Shown here piece after piece: positions 50,684 through 58,640 of a stretch of DNA of 64,000 bases (position 1 is the stretch's first letter; every line of letters begins with the position of its first letter). The stretch is from Kutzneria buriramensis. Its GTDB lineage: Bacteria > Actinomycetota > Actinomycetes > Mycobacteriales > Pseudonocardiaceae. The notes beneath the pieces were generated by a model that was given only the letters and a program-made list of their open reading frames with translations, made no database searches and was not told where the DNA came from. Location of the stretch: NCBI RefSeq assembly GCF_043575855.1, contig NZ_CP144375.1, forward strand, positions 1,984,001 through 2,048,000. Direction: 5' to 3'. The translations under genes were made by a program, and so were the position numbers.

Positions 50684-51616
50684 ATGACAGAGCCAGCGAT
50701 CACGGCCTCCGGGTTGCGGAAGGCCTACAAGGACAAGACGGTGCTCGACGGCATCGACCTGAACGTCGCCGCCGGCACGGTGTTCTCCCTGCTCGGCCCG
50801 AACGGGGCCGGCAAGACGACCACGGTGAACGTGCTCACCACGTTGATCACGGCCGATGGCGGCGCCGTCCGCGTCGCGGGGCACGACGTGGCGACCAACC
50901 CCAACGCGGTACGGGCGGCGATCGGCGTCACCGGCCAGTTCGCGGCGGTGGACGAACTGCTGACGGGCCGCGAGAACCTGCAGCTGATGGTCGACCTGAA
51001 CCGGAAGGCCGGCAAGCGCAGCGTCGAGGAGCTGCTCGAACGGTTCGACCTGGTCGACGCGGCGCGCAAGCCGGCGTCCACCTACTCCGGGGGCATGCGC
51101 CGCAAGCTCGACCTGGCGATGACGCTGGTCGGCAAGCCGCGGATCATCTTCCTCGACGAGCCGACCACCGGCCTGGACCCGCGCAGCCGCCGCACCATGT
51201 GGACGATCATCCGCGACCTGGTCTCCGACGGCGTGACGATCTTCCTCACCACCCAGTACCTGGAGGAGGCCGACCAGCTCGCGGACCGGATCGCGGTGCT
51301 GGACCAGGGCCGCCTGGTCGCTCAGGGCACGCCGGACGAGCTCAAGCGCCGCATCCCCGGCACACACGTCCGGCTCCGCTTCGCCACCGCCGCGGACCTC
51401 GACTCGGCCGCTCGGATCATCGCCGGCAGCACGCGCGACGACGAGGCCCTGACGCTGCGGGTGCCCAGCGACGGCGGCACGAAGTCGTTGCGGGGCCTGC
51501 TGGACCGCCTCGACGAGCACTCGCTCGACGCGGACGGGTTCGCCGTCCACACGCCCGATCTCGATGACGTCTTCCTGGCCCTGACCGGCCACACCACGGA
51601 GGTGCTCGCGAAATGA
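50684..51616 (+). CDS. DrrA-like ABC transporter ATP-binding protein
   Basis: A 310-residue ATPase of the daunorubicin-resistance type. Walker A is GPNGAGKT at 38-45, the signature is YSGGMRRKL, Walker B is IIFLDEPTTGLDP, and the C-terminal extension (225-310) is typical of DrrA. It couples with the permease encoded next (ATGA overlap) to export a hydrophobic compound. The promoter carries SARP repeats, so it probably belongs to the regulon of the SARP encoded downstream and may give self-resistance. Confidence 0.9.
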   Translation: MTEPAITASGLRKAYKDKTVLDGIDLNVAAGTVFSLLGPNGAGKTTTVNVLTTLITADGGAVRVAGHDVATNPNAVRAAIGVTGQFAAVDELLTGRENLQLMVDLNRKAGKRSVEELLERFDLVDAARKPASTYSGGMRRKLDLAMTLVGKPRIIFLDEPTTGLDPRSRRTMWTIIRDLVSDGVTIFLTTQYLEEADQLADRIAVLDQGRLVAQGTPDELKRRIPGTHVRLRFATAADLDSAARIIAGSTRDDEALTLRVPSDGGTKSLRGLLDRLDEHSLDADGFAVHTPDLDDVFLALTGHTTEVLAK

Positions 51617-52356
51617 AGTCCCACTCGACGGTGATGCTGCGCCGCAACTTCAAGCACATCGCCCGGAATCCCACCTCGGTGTTCAACGCGGTCCTGATGC
51701 CGGTCGTGGTCATGCTGATGTTCGTCTACCTCCTGGGCGGCGCGTTCAACGTGGGCGTCGACTACGTCGACTACGCCACCCCGGGCATGCTGCTGCTGGC
51801 CGTCTGCTACGGCCTGGGATCCGTTGCCACAGCAGTGAATTCCGACATGACCAAGGGCATCATCAACCGCTTCAAGGTGATGGACGTGTCCCGCGACGCG
51901 GTGCTGACCGGGCACGTCGTCGCCAGCCTGCTCACGAATCTAGTTGCCATGGCGGCAATCGTGGGCGTCGCGTTCCTGCTGGGCTTCCACCCGGCGGCGA
52001 GTCCGCTCGACTGGCTCGCCGTGATCGGCATGGTGGCGCTGCTGGGTTTCACGACGGGCTGGTTCACGGTCGCCCTCGGCCTGGCGGCGAAGTCCCCGGA
52101 GACCGCCGGCCTGGCCTCGGTGCCGCTGGTCATGCTGCCGTTCTTCAGCAGCGCGATCGTGCCGGCGGACAAGATGGGGCAGGGCGTCCGGCAGTTCGCC
52201 GAGTACCAGCCGTTCACGCCGATCATCGAGACGCTGCGCGGCCTGCTCAACGGCGCCCCGGCCACGAGCGACGTGATCGCCGCCCTGGCCTGGTGCGTGG
52301 GGATCGCGCTGGTCGGCTACCTCTGGGCGTCCTCGACGTTCAAGAAGCGAGCGTGA
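51613..52356 (+). CDS. DrrB-like ABC-2 type permease
   Basis: A 247-residue membrane protein with six hydrophobic segments and the ABC-2 pattern NPTSVFNAVLMPVVVMLMF near the N-terminus and PFFSSAIVP, then QFAEYQPFTPIIETLRGLL near the end. It forms the membrane half of the exporter with the preceding ATPase. Its last 17 bp overlap the converging SARP gene. Confidence 0.9.
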   Translation: MKSHSTVMLRRNFKHIARNPTSVFNAVLMPVVVMLMFVYLLGGAFNVGVDYVDYATPGMLLLAVCYGLGSVATAVNSDMTKGIINRFKVMDVSRDAVLTGHVVASLLTNLVAMAAIVGVAFLLGFHPAASPLDWLAVIGMVALLGFTTGWFTVALGLAAKSPETAGLASVPLVMLPFFSSAIVPADKMGQGVRQFAEYQPFTPIIETLRGLLNGAPATSDVIAALAWCVGIALVGYLWASSTFKKRA

Positions 52357-55300
52357 CCGCCACCAGCTCGGGCCAGGCCGCCCGCTCCCCCTCGCCAGTC
52401 GCCTCGGTGAACTTCGTGTCACCGAGGCGATTTCGCGTCGCCTGCCCGATCCGGGCCACGTCCGGCTGGGAGAGATCCGGCAGCCCGCGCACGGCGGCGC
52501 TGGCCGCGAGCAGCCGCGCGGCCTGCTCGTGCTGGTCGCGGCGCAGCGCCAGATCGGCGATGCCCACGAGCACCCGGGCGATCTGGACGGAGTTGCCGGC
52601 CCGGGACGCGGCCTCCAGCGCCGCGGCATGGTGCGCACGGGCCTCGTCCAGGTCCTCGGCCAGGTAGCCCAGCAGCTCCTCGATCACCGACCGCGAGTTT
52701 CCCTGCTCCGCCTTGGCCCCCAACACCTTCGTCGCGACGTCGAGGTGCCGCCGCGCCTGCTCGTTGTCGCCGCCCCACCGCGCGAGCTCCGCCTTGGCCA
52801 GCGCAAGTTCGGCCAACGCGTCCGGCCAGGCGACGCGTTCCGCGTACCGCTGCGCCTCGGCCATGGCGGCCGCGCTCGACTCCGGATCGCCGGCCAGCCA
52901 GGAGAACTGGGCCTGTTCCGCCCGCCATGACACGATGTCCTCGAAGGCTCCGGTCTCCGTGACGACCGCGATCGCCTGCTCGTAGTACGCACACGCGCCG
53001 GCGAAGTCGCCGCGCATGGCGATGCGATGGGCCAACTCGTTGAGGGCGAAGGAGATTCCCCACCGCTCGCCGATCGCGCGGAACTCGTCGAGCGCCTGCT
53101 CCAGGTATGCGTCCGCATCCCGCCCGCCGTCGCCGAGCAGGATCCTGATCTTGCCGGAGTGCAGCCGGCCGAGGGCCCGCACCCACGGATCCTCGTCGAC
53201 CAGCAACGGTTCCCACGCGGTCAGGGCCCCATCCGGTTCCAGCAGCCGGATCAGCGACGGCACGACTCTCGGCGCGGGATGGCGGCTCTGGACGCGCCGG
53301 CCGACATCAGAAGCCTTGCGGATCCATTCCTGCGCCTCGAACTGGTCGCTCCGGCCGGACACCACGAACATCGTGACGTAGGCGTAGACCACGGCCACGA
53401 TCTCGTCGGGGACCTCGCCCGGCAGCGCCACCGCCGCCATGATCAGCTCGTTGCCCTCGGCCTTGTGGCCGCCGAGCCACCAATACCAGCCGGCGGCCGC
53501 GGCGAGCCGCATCGCCGGCTCGGCCTCGCCGGCGGCGAGCGCGCCGCGCATGGCGGCGCCGATGTTGTCGTGCTCGGACTCAAGCACCGCAAGCCATTCC
53601 AGCTGCTGGGCGCGGCGGAGATGTGGCTCGGCGGTCTCGGCAAGCTCCGTGAAGTACGCGAGATGCGCCCGGCGCGTCAGCTCCTCCTCGCCCGCCTCGG
53701 CCAGCCGCTGCTGCGCGTATTCCTTGATGGTGCCGAGCATCCGGTACCGCGGAGCGTCGTCGCCGTAGGTGACCACCAGCGATTTCTCGGTCAAGGCCGT
53801 CAACAGCTCGAGCACGTCGTCGGCGTCGCACACCCGCTCGGCCGCCTCCAGGCTCGCGCCGCCGGCGAACGCCGACAGCCGGCGCAGCACGATCCGTTCG
53901 TCGTCGCTGAGCAGCTCCCAGCTCCAGTCGATCACCGCGCGCAACGTGCGGTGCCGCGGCAGCGAGGTGCGGCTGCCGCCGGTCAGCAGGCGGAACCGGT
54001 CGTCGAGCCGATTGGCCAGCTGCTCCAAGGACATGGTGCGCAGCCGGGCCGCCGCGAGCTCGATCGCGAGCGGCATCCCGTCCAGCGCACGGCAGACCCG
54101 CGCCATGGTGCGGGCGTCAGCGACGAAGTCCTTGCGCACGGCGGCGGCTCGGTCCCGGAGCAGCCGGACGGCCGGCACGGCCTCGATCTCGGCTGGATCG
54201 GCGTCCTCCAACGGCAGCATCAGCGGCGCGACCGGCCACAGCGCCTCGCCGGTGATGCCCAGCGGTTCCCGGCTCGTGGCAAGGATCCGCAGCCGCCGGC
54301 ACTCGCCGAGCACCCGGTGCGCGAACTCCGCCGCCGGCTCGATCACGTGCTCGCAGTTGTCCAGGATCAGCAGCGCCTCGCGCTCGCGCAGGGCGGCGAT
54401 GACCCGGTCCGTCGGCTCCGCGTCCGGGGCGTCGCCCAGCAGCGCGTCGCGCAACTTCAGCGCGCCGAGTGTCGCCTGCGCCACATCGCCGTCGGCGCTG
54501 ATGGCCGCGAGCTCGATCACCCAGGCCCCGTCGGGCAGGTCGTCGAGCATCGTGCGTACGGTTTCCGTGGCCAGCCTGGTCTTTCCCGCGCCGCCGGGGC
54601 CGATCAGCGTGGTGAGCCGGTGCTCGGCGACGAGACCGCGGACCGTGGCGACGTCGTCGTCCTTGCCGACGTAGCTGGTCAGCTCGGCGCGCAGGTTGGT
54701 CCGCCGGGTCTCCTCCCGCCGCCCGAGCTCGCCCCGCAGCAACGCGACGTGCAGTTCGGACAGTTCCGGCGAGGGGTCGACACCCAGCGTGTCGGCCAGG
54801 GTTTCCCTGGTCCGCTGGTACACGAGCAGCGCCTCGTTGCCGCGGCCGGCCGCGGCCAGCGCCCGCATCAGCGCGGCGACCAGCCGTTCGCGCACCGGAT
54901 TCGCGGCCACCAGATCGGTGAGCTCGCCGACGACCTTCGCCCCGTGACCGAGGCCGATCTCCGCGTCGAAGCGGTCCTCCATCGCGGTCAGGCGCAGGCC
55001 CTCCAGCCGGGTGACCGCCGCGTCGAACGCCTCGCTGTCCTGCAATCCGACGTCCTGCATGGCCGAGCCCCGCCACAAAGCGAGGGCCGCACGCAGCCGC
55101 CCCAGATCGTCGGCGTCGCCGATGAGCCGCTCGAACCGGACGGCGTCGACGGCGTCGGGATCGACCGTCAGCCGGTAGCCGGTCGGCAGACCCTCGACCG
55201 GCAGCACCTTCCGCAGCCGGGAAACCAGGCGCTGCAAGGCATTCGCCGCGTCCGACGGCGGGTTCTCACCCCAGATCCAGTCGATCAGCGCCGTCTTCGA

Positions 55301-55423
55301 CACGACGTGGCCCGGTTCGAGCGCGAGGGCGGCCAGCAGCCCACGCAGCCGGGCGCCCGGCACGTCGACCGGCGCGCCGTCGTCCGTACGCACCTCGAAC
55401 GGCCCCAGTATCCCGATCTGCAC
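52340..55423 (-). CDS. SARP family regulator with ATPase and TPR domains
   Basis: A 1027-residue activator: OmpR-like winged helix (1-90, MQIGILGPFEVRTDDG), BTAD (95-235), ATPase with P-loop IGPGGAGKTRL at 274-284 and LILDNCEHV, then TPR-like helices to the end. It differs from the 1047-residue regulator at 36-39 kb by lacking the XRE domain. It diverges from a P450 gene whose promoter has three GTGTCAG-type repeats and converges on an exporter whose promoter has two, so it probably activates both. Confidence 0.92.
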   Translation of the reverse strand: MQIGILGPFEVRTDDGAPVDVPGARLRGLLAALALEPGHVVSKTALIDWIWGENPPSDAANALQRLVSRLRKVLPVEGLPTGYRLTVDPDAVDAVRFERLIGDADDLGRLRAALALWRGSAMQDVGLQDSEAFDAAVTRLEGLRLTAMEDRFDAEIGLGHGAKVVGELTDLVAANPVRERLVAALMRALAAAGRGNEALLVYQRTRETLADTLGVDPSPELSELHVALLRGELGRREETRRTNLRAELTSYVGKDDDVATVRGLVAEHRLTTLIGPGGAGKTRLATETVRTMLDDLPDGAWVIELAAISADGDVAQATLGALKLRDALLGDAPDAEPTDRVIAALREREALLILDNCEHVIEPAAEFAHRVLGECRRLRILATSREPLGITGEALWPVAPLMLPLEDADPAEIEAVPAVRLLRDRAAAVRKDFVADARTMARVCRALDGMPLAIELAAARLRTMSLEQLANRLDDRFRLLTGGSRTSLPRHRTLRAVIDWSWELLSDDERIVLRRLSAFAGGASLEAAERVCDADDVLELLTALTEKSLVVTYGDDAPRYRMLGTIKEYAQQRLAEAGEEELTRRAHLAYFTELAETAEPHLRRAQQLEWLAVLESEHDNIGAAMRGALAAGEAEPAMRLAAAAGWYWWLGGHKAEGNELIMAAVALPGEVPDEIVAVVYAYVTMFVVSGRSDQFEAQEWIRKASDVGRRVQSRHPAPRVVPSLIRLLEPDGALTAWEPLLVDEDPWVRALGRLHSGKIRILLGDGGRDADAYLEQALDEFRAIGERWGISFALNELAHRIAMRGDFAGACAYYEQAIAVVTETGAFEDIVSWRAEQAQFSWLAGDPESSAAAMAEAQRYAERVAWPDALAELALAKAELARWGGDNEQARRHLDVATKVLGAKAEQGNSRSVIEELLGYLAEDLDEARAHHAAALEAASRAGNSVQIARVLVGIADLALRRDQHEQAARLLAASAAVRGLPDLSQPDVARIGQATRNRLGDTKFTEATGEGERAAWPELVAVTLAS

Positions 55424-55473
55424 CGGGCCGATTTTGCCATGGTCAGCCCGCCGGGGCGGCCGGTTCGGAGCCG

Positions 55474-55518
55474 GTGTCAGGGCCGTGACAGCCGCGTGTC
55501 AGCCGTCCCGGCGATGGT
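55474..55518 (+). promoter_or_regulatory. SARP-type repeats and promoter of the P450 gene
   Basis: Three heptamers, GTGTCAG (55474-55480), GTGACAG (55485-55491) and GTGTCAG (55496-55502), repeat with an exact 11-bp period. The last ends 10 bp before a -10-like GATGGT (55513-55518). Spacing and sequence match the exporter promoter at 50643-50676. Confidence 0.8.
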
Positions 55519-55551
55519 CGTACCAACACCACCGCGACCGAAGGAAATCCG

Positions 55552-56760
55552 ATGACCGACATCGTTCAGGGCCTGCCGATGGATCGCGACGCGGGCCCGT
55601 TCGCGCCGCCCAGCGCCATCACCCGGCTGCGCGCGGACCGGCCGGTCAGCCCGCTGGCCTTCCCCGACGGCCACCAGGGCTGGCTGGTCACCGGCTACGA
55701 GGCGGTGCGCCAGATGATGGCCGACACCCGGTTCAGCTCGCGCCAGGACCTCGGCGTCGTGCACGTGCCGTACGAGACCCCCGGTATGCCGGTGGCGACC
55801 GAGCCGTCGCCGCAGATCCCGGGCCTGTTCATCGCCATGGACCCGCCGGACCACGGCCGGCTGCGGCGCAAGCTCATCGGCGCGTTCACCGTGAAGCGGA
55901 TGCGGGCGCTGGAGGAGCACATCGCCGAGATCGTCGAGCGGCAGCTGGACGAGCTGGCTCGGCTGGCCCCGCCGGTCGACCTGGTCAAGCACTTCGCGCT
56001 GCCGGTGCCGTCGCTGGTGATCTGCGAGCTGCTCGGCGTGCCCTACGCCGACCGGGACACCTTCCAGCTCAACTCCGCGCAGTTCCTGGTCCGGGAGCAG
56101 ACCGTGGAGGAGAAGATGGGCGCCTACGGGGCGATGACCTCGTACCTGGCGCAGCTGGTGATCGGCAAGCGGGCCGAGCCGGGCGAGGACATCCTGTCCG
56201 ACCTGGCCCGTGACGAGGACCTGAGCATCGAGGAGCTGGTCGGCATCGCCTTCCTGCTGCTGCTCGCCGGGCACGAGACCACCGCCAACATGCTGTCGCT
56301 GGGCACCTTCGCGCTGTTGGAGAACCCGGACCAGCTGGCCGAGCTGCGCGCGGACCCGGAGCTGATGCCCGACGCCGTCGAGGAGCTCATGCGCTACCTG
56401 TCCGTGGCGGACATCTTCTACCGCTACGCCAGCGAGGACCTCGAACTCGGCGGCGAGACCATCGCTGCGGGATCCACCGTCGTGGTGTCGCTGCTGGCCG
56501 CCAACCGCGACCCCGAGCGTTTCGAGAACCCGGAGCGCCTGGCCATCCACCGCAAGGCGCGCGGTCACGTGTCGTTCGGGCATGGCGTGCACCAGTGCCT
56601 GGGCCAGCAGCTGGCGCGGATCGAGATGCGGGCCGGCTTCGACGGGCTGCTGCGGCGGTTCCCGTCGCTGCGGCTGGCCGTTCCCGCCGACGAGGTGAAG
56701 CTGCGGACCGACATGAACATCTACGGCGTGCACGAGCTGCCGGTCACCTGGACTCCGTGA
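55552..56760 (+). CDS. Cytochrome P450 (CYP105/CYP107-like)
   Basis: A 402-residue soluble bacterial P450. The I-helix oxygen motif is LLLAGHETTA, the K-helix ExxR is EELMR, and the heme ligand is Cys349 in FGHGVHQCLG. GAAGGAA lies before the ATG. It needs ferredoxin and reductase, neither encoded nearby. With SARP repeats in its promoter and a SARP gene next door it is likely a tailoring or detoxifying enzyme of a small specialised-metabolite regulon. Its last 17 bp overlap the converging gene. Confidence 0.93.
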   Translation: MTDIVQGLPMDRDAGPFAPPSAITRLRADRPVSPLAFPDGHQGWLVTGYEAVRQMMADTRFSSRQDLGVVHVPYETPGMPVATEPSPQIPGLFIAMDPPDHGRLRRKLIGAFTVKRMRALEEHIAEIVERQLDELARLAPPVDLVKHFALPVPSLVICELLGVPYADRDTFQLNSAQFLVREQTVEEKMGAYGAMTSYLAQLVIGKRAEPGEDILSDLARDEDLSIEELVGIAFLLLLAGHETTANMLSLGTFALLENPDQLAELRADPELMPDAVEELMRYLSVADIFYRYASEDLELGGETIAAGSTVVVSLLAANRDPERFENPERLAIHRKARGHVSFGHGVHQCLGQQLARIEMRAGFDGLLRRFPSLRLAVPADEVKLRTDMNIYGVHELPVTWTP

Positions 56761-57478
56761 AGATCTCCAGCGCCACGTCCGGTTGGAAGGCGGCCACGAT
56801 GCGGACAGCCGGCTGCCGGAGTGCCTCCACGGCATGGTCCCGGCAGGCCGGCACCACATCGTGACCAGTCCTGAACAGCGCCACCACCGCCCTTTGTGGA
56901 CAGTCCGGTGTGGCACAGGCCTTGGCCTCACGGTTGATCAGTTCACCGTTGGTGGCGGCGTACGCGTCGGCGGTGAGCGCGGCCAGCAGCCCGATCTCAC
57001 GGGCGTCGCTGGGATCGTTCATCGCCACGGCGTGTGCGTCGATCAGCAGCGCGTCGACCTCGGCGCTTTCCATCCGGGTCCGCATGTTCGTCAGCCACGG
57101 CGAGTCCTGGGCGATGTCCAGCACCGCCGTGGCGCAGTCCAGGAACTGGTCGCGGTGATCGTGCCACCACAGGAGCTTCCGCTGCCCCTGGGTGGCCAGC
57201 CCCGCCAGCCCGGGCCACTTGCGCCGCGCCCCCTGCCTGGTCATTCCGGCCGCGGCGCCGATCTCGGGGTAGTCGGCTCCGTGTTCGGCCGCCGACAGCG
57301 CCGCGGACGCCGCCAGCTGCTCGGCGCTGTCCCGGATCGCGAGCAGCGACGTCAGCGTGGCCAGCCACAACTGCCGTCCGTCGGCCTCCAGGCCCACGGT
57401 TTCCCCGGCCGTCGACGAGGCCAGCCGGTCGACGGCGGCGGCCAGATCGGCGCGTTGCTCGTTGGACAGATCCCGCAC
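56744..57478 (-). CDS. Uncharacterised HTH-containing protein with Cys/His cluster
   Basis: A 244-residue protein that I cannot place in a named family. A helix-turn-helix-like segment YPEIGAAAGMTRQGARRKW lies at about 69-87, of the kind found in small actinobacterial DNA-binding proteins. Near the C-terminus CATPDCPQ and a later CRDH could bind zinc. The GTG start has AAGGAG 6 nt upstream. Two operator-like repeats lie in the 83-bp divergent gap to the epimerase gene, so it probably regulates itself and that gene. Confidence 0.65.
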   Translation of the reverse strand: MRDLSNEQRADLAAAVDRLASSTAGETVGLEADGRQLWLATLTSLLAIRDSAEQLAASAALSAAEHGADYPEIGAAAGMTRQGARRKWPGLAGLATQGQRKLLWWHDHRDQFLDCATAVLDIAQDSPWLTNMRTRMESAEVDALLIDAHAVAMNDPSDAREIGLLAALTADAYAATNGELINREAKACATPDCPQRAVVALFRTGHDVVPACRDHAVEALRQPAVRIVAAFQPDVALEIFTESR

Positions 57479-57490
57479 CGGCGACTCCTT

Positions 57491-57544
57491 GACAACAAGT
57501 GTTTACGACTCCCACCATGGTCCGCCTCGACAACATCTGTTGTC
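57491..57544. promoter_or_regulatory. Paired operators between HTH protein and epimerase genes
   Basis: O2, GACAACA-TC-TGTTGTC (57529-57544), has two perfect 7-bp arms. O1, GACAACA-AG-TGTTTAC (57491-57506), is the same site with two mismatches in one arm. Their centres are 38 bp apart. O1 overlaps a TTGACA (57489-57494). They probably bind the divergently encoded HTH protein. Confidence 0.7.
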
Positions 57545-57561
57545 AACAAGGGGGAGGACGC

Positions 57562-58551
57562 ATGAGGCTGTTGGTATTCGGTGGCACGTCGTTCGTCGGG
57601 CGGGCGATCGTCGAGGACGCCGTTGGCCGGGGACACCTCGTCACGACGGTCAATCGCGGGCTGACCGGCGCGGACGTGGCCGGCGTCGAGGCGCTGCGGG
57701 GCGACCGGTCCACCGAACTGGGGGTGCTCGCCGGCCGGACCTTCGACGCGGTGGTCGACCCGAGCGGGCAGGTGCCGCTCCAGGTGCTGCGCACCGCGTG
57801 GGCGAAGTACGCGCCGTTCTACGCGTTCGTCTCGACCACGGCCGTCTACCGGGCACTCGATGCCGCGGGGACGGACGAGTCGGCGGCGACGTGGCCCGGC
57901 GTGGCCGACGAGGACGGCGATCCCGCCGACCTGACCACGCTCGGGCCGCGCAAGCGGGGGTGCGAGCTGGCGGTCGAGCAGACGTACGGGTCGCAGGGCC
58001 TGATCGCCCGCGCCGGCATGATCGTCGGCCCGCACGACAACGTGGGGCAACTGCCGTGGTGGCTGGGAAGAATCGCCGTCGGCGGCCCGTTCATCGCCCC
58101 CGGTGACCCCGGCCGTGGCCTGCAACTGATCGACGCCCGCGACCTCGCCGCCTTCGTGCTGGACCAGGTCGAGGCGCGGCGGGGCGGCGTGCACAACGTC
58201 GTGCCGGACGGGCCGAACACCACCATGGGCCGACTGCTCGACGACTGCGTGCGGGCCACCGGTTCTGATGCCGAAGCGATGTGGATGGACGAGGGATTCC
58301 TGCTGGCGCAAGGCGTTCAGCCCTGGGCCGAGCTGCCGCTGTGGATTCCCGGCGGCGGCGCATTCTGGTCGGTGTCGGGCGCCAGTGCTAAAGCGGCGGG
58401 GTTGCGGCTCCGGCCGTTCGCGGAGACGGTTCGGGACACGTGGGAGTGGCTGCGCTCGGGCGGTGAAGTCCGGGCCGTGGCCGGCGCGCATCCGTTCGGG
58501 ATCTCGAAGGAGAAGGAGCAGAAGGTGCTGGCGGCCTGGGAATCTGCCTAG
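57562..58551 (+). CDS. NAD-dependent epimerase/dehydratase-like protein
   Basis: A 329-residue extended-SDR-fold protein. The nucleotide loop is VFGGTSFVGRAI at residues 5-16, and RAGMIVGPHDN and LQLIDARDLAAFVLD match the later conserved strands of this family. A YxxxK motif in the usual place is not evident (the region reads LGPRKRGCELAVEQ, with Lys but without Tyr), so it may be a binding or atypical enzyme. GGGGGAGG precedes the ATG. The divergent operators suggest control by the HTH protein. Confidence 0.8.
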   Translation: MRLLVFGGTSFVGRAIVEDAVGRGHLVTTVNRGLTGADVAGVEALRGDRSTELGVLAGRTFDAVVDPSGQVPLQVLRTAWAKYAPFYAFVSTTAVYRALDAAGTDESAATWPGVADEDGDPADLTTLGPRKRGCELAVEQTYGSQGLIARAGMIVGPHDNVGQLPWWLGRIAVGGPFIAPGDPGRGLQLIDARDLAAFVLDQVEARRGGVHNVVPDGPNTTMGRLLDDCVRATGSDAEAMWMDEGFLLAQGVQPWAELPLWIPGGGAFWSVSGASAKAAGLRLRPFAETVRDTWEWLRSGGEVRAVAGAHPFGISKEKEQKVLAAWESA

Positions 58552-58594
58552 AACCGAACTTCGGTGTGACGCTGGGCGGGACTCGCGGGGGTCT

Positions 58595-58640
58595 GCCTGA
58601 AACCTACATTCGGGGTGTCCGAGAGCGCGACTCGCCGGGG
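58595..58640. repeat. Copy C of the dispersed convergent-gene element
   Basis: GCCTGAAACCTACATTCG (58595-58612), identical to copy A over this core, then GAGAGCGCGACTCGCCGGGG (58621-58640). A partial inverted arm GGGACTCGCGGGGG precedes at 58578-58591. It ends exactly where the recD2 stop codon begins and separates that gene from the converging epimerase gene. Confidence 0.8.
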
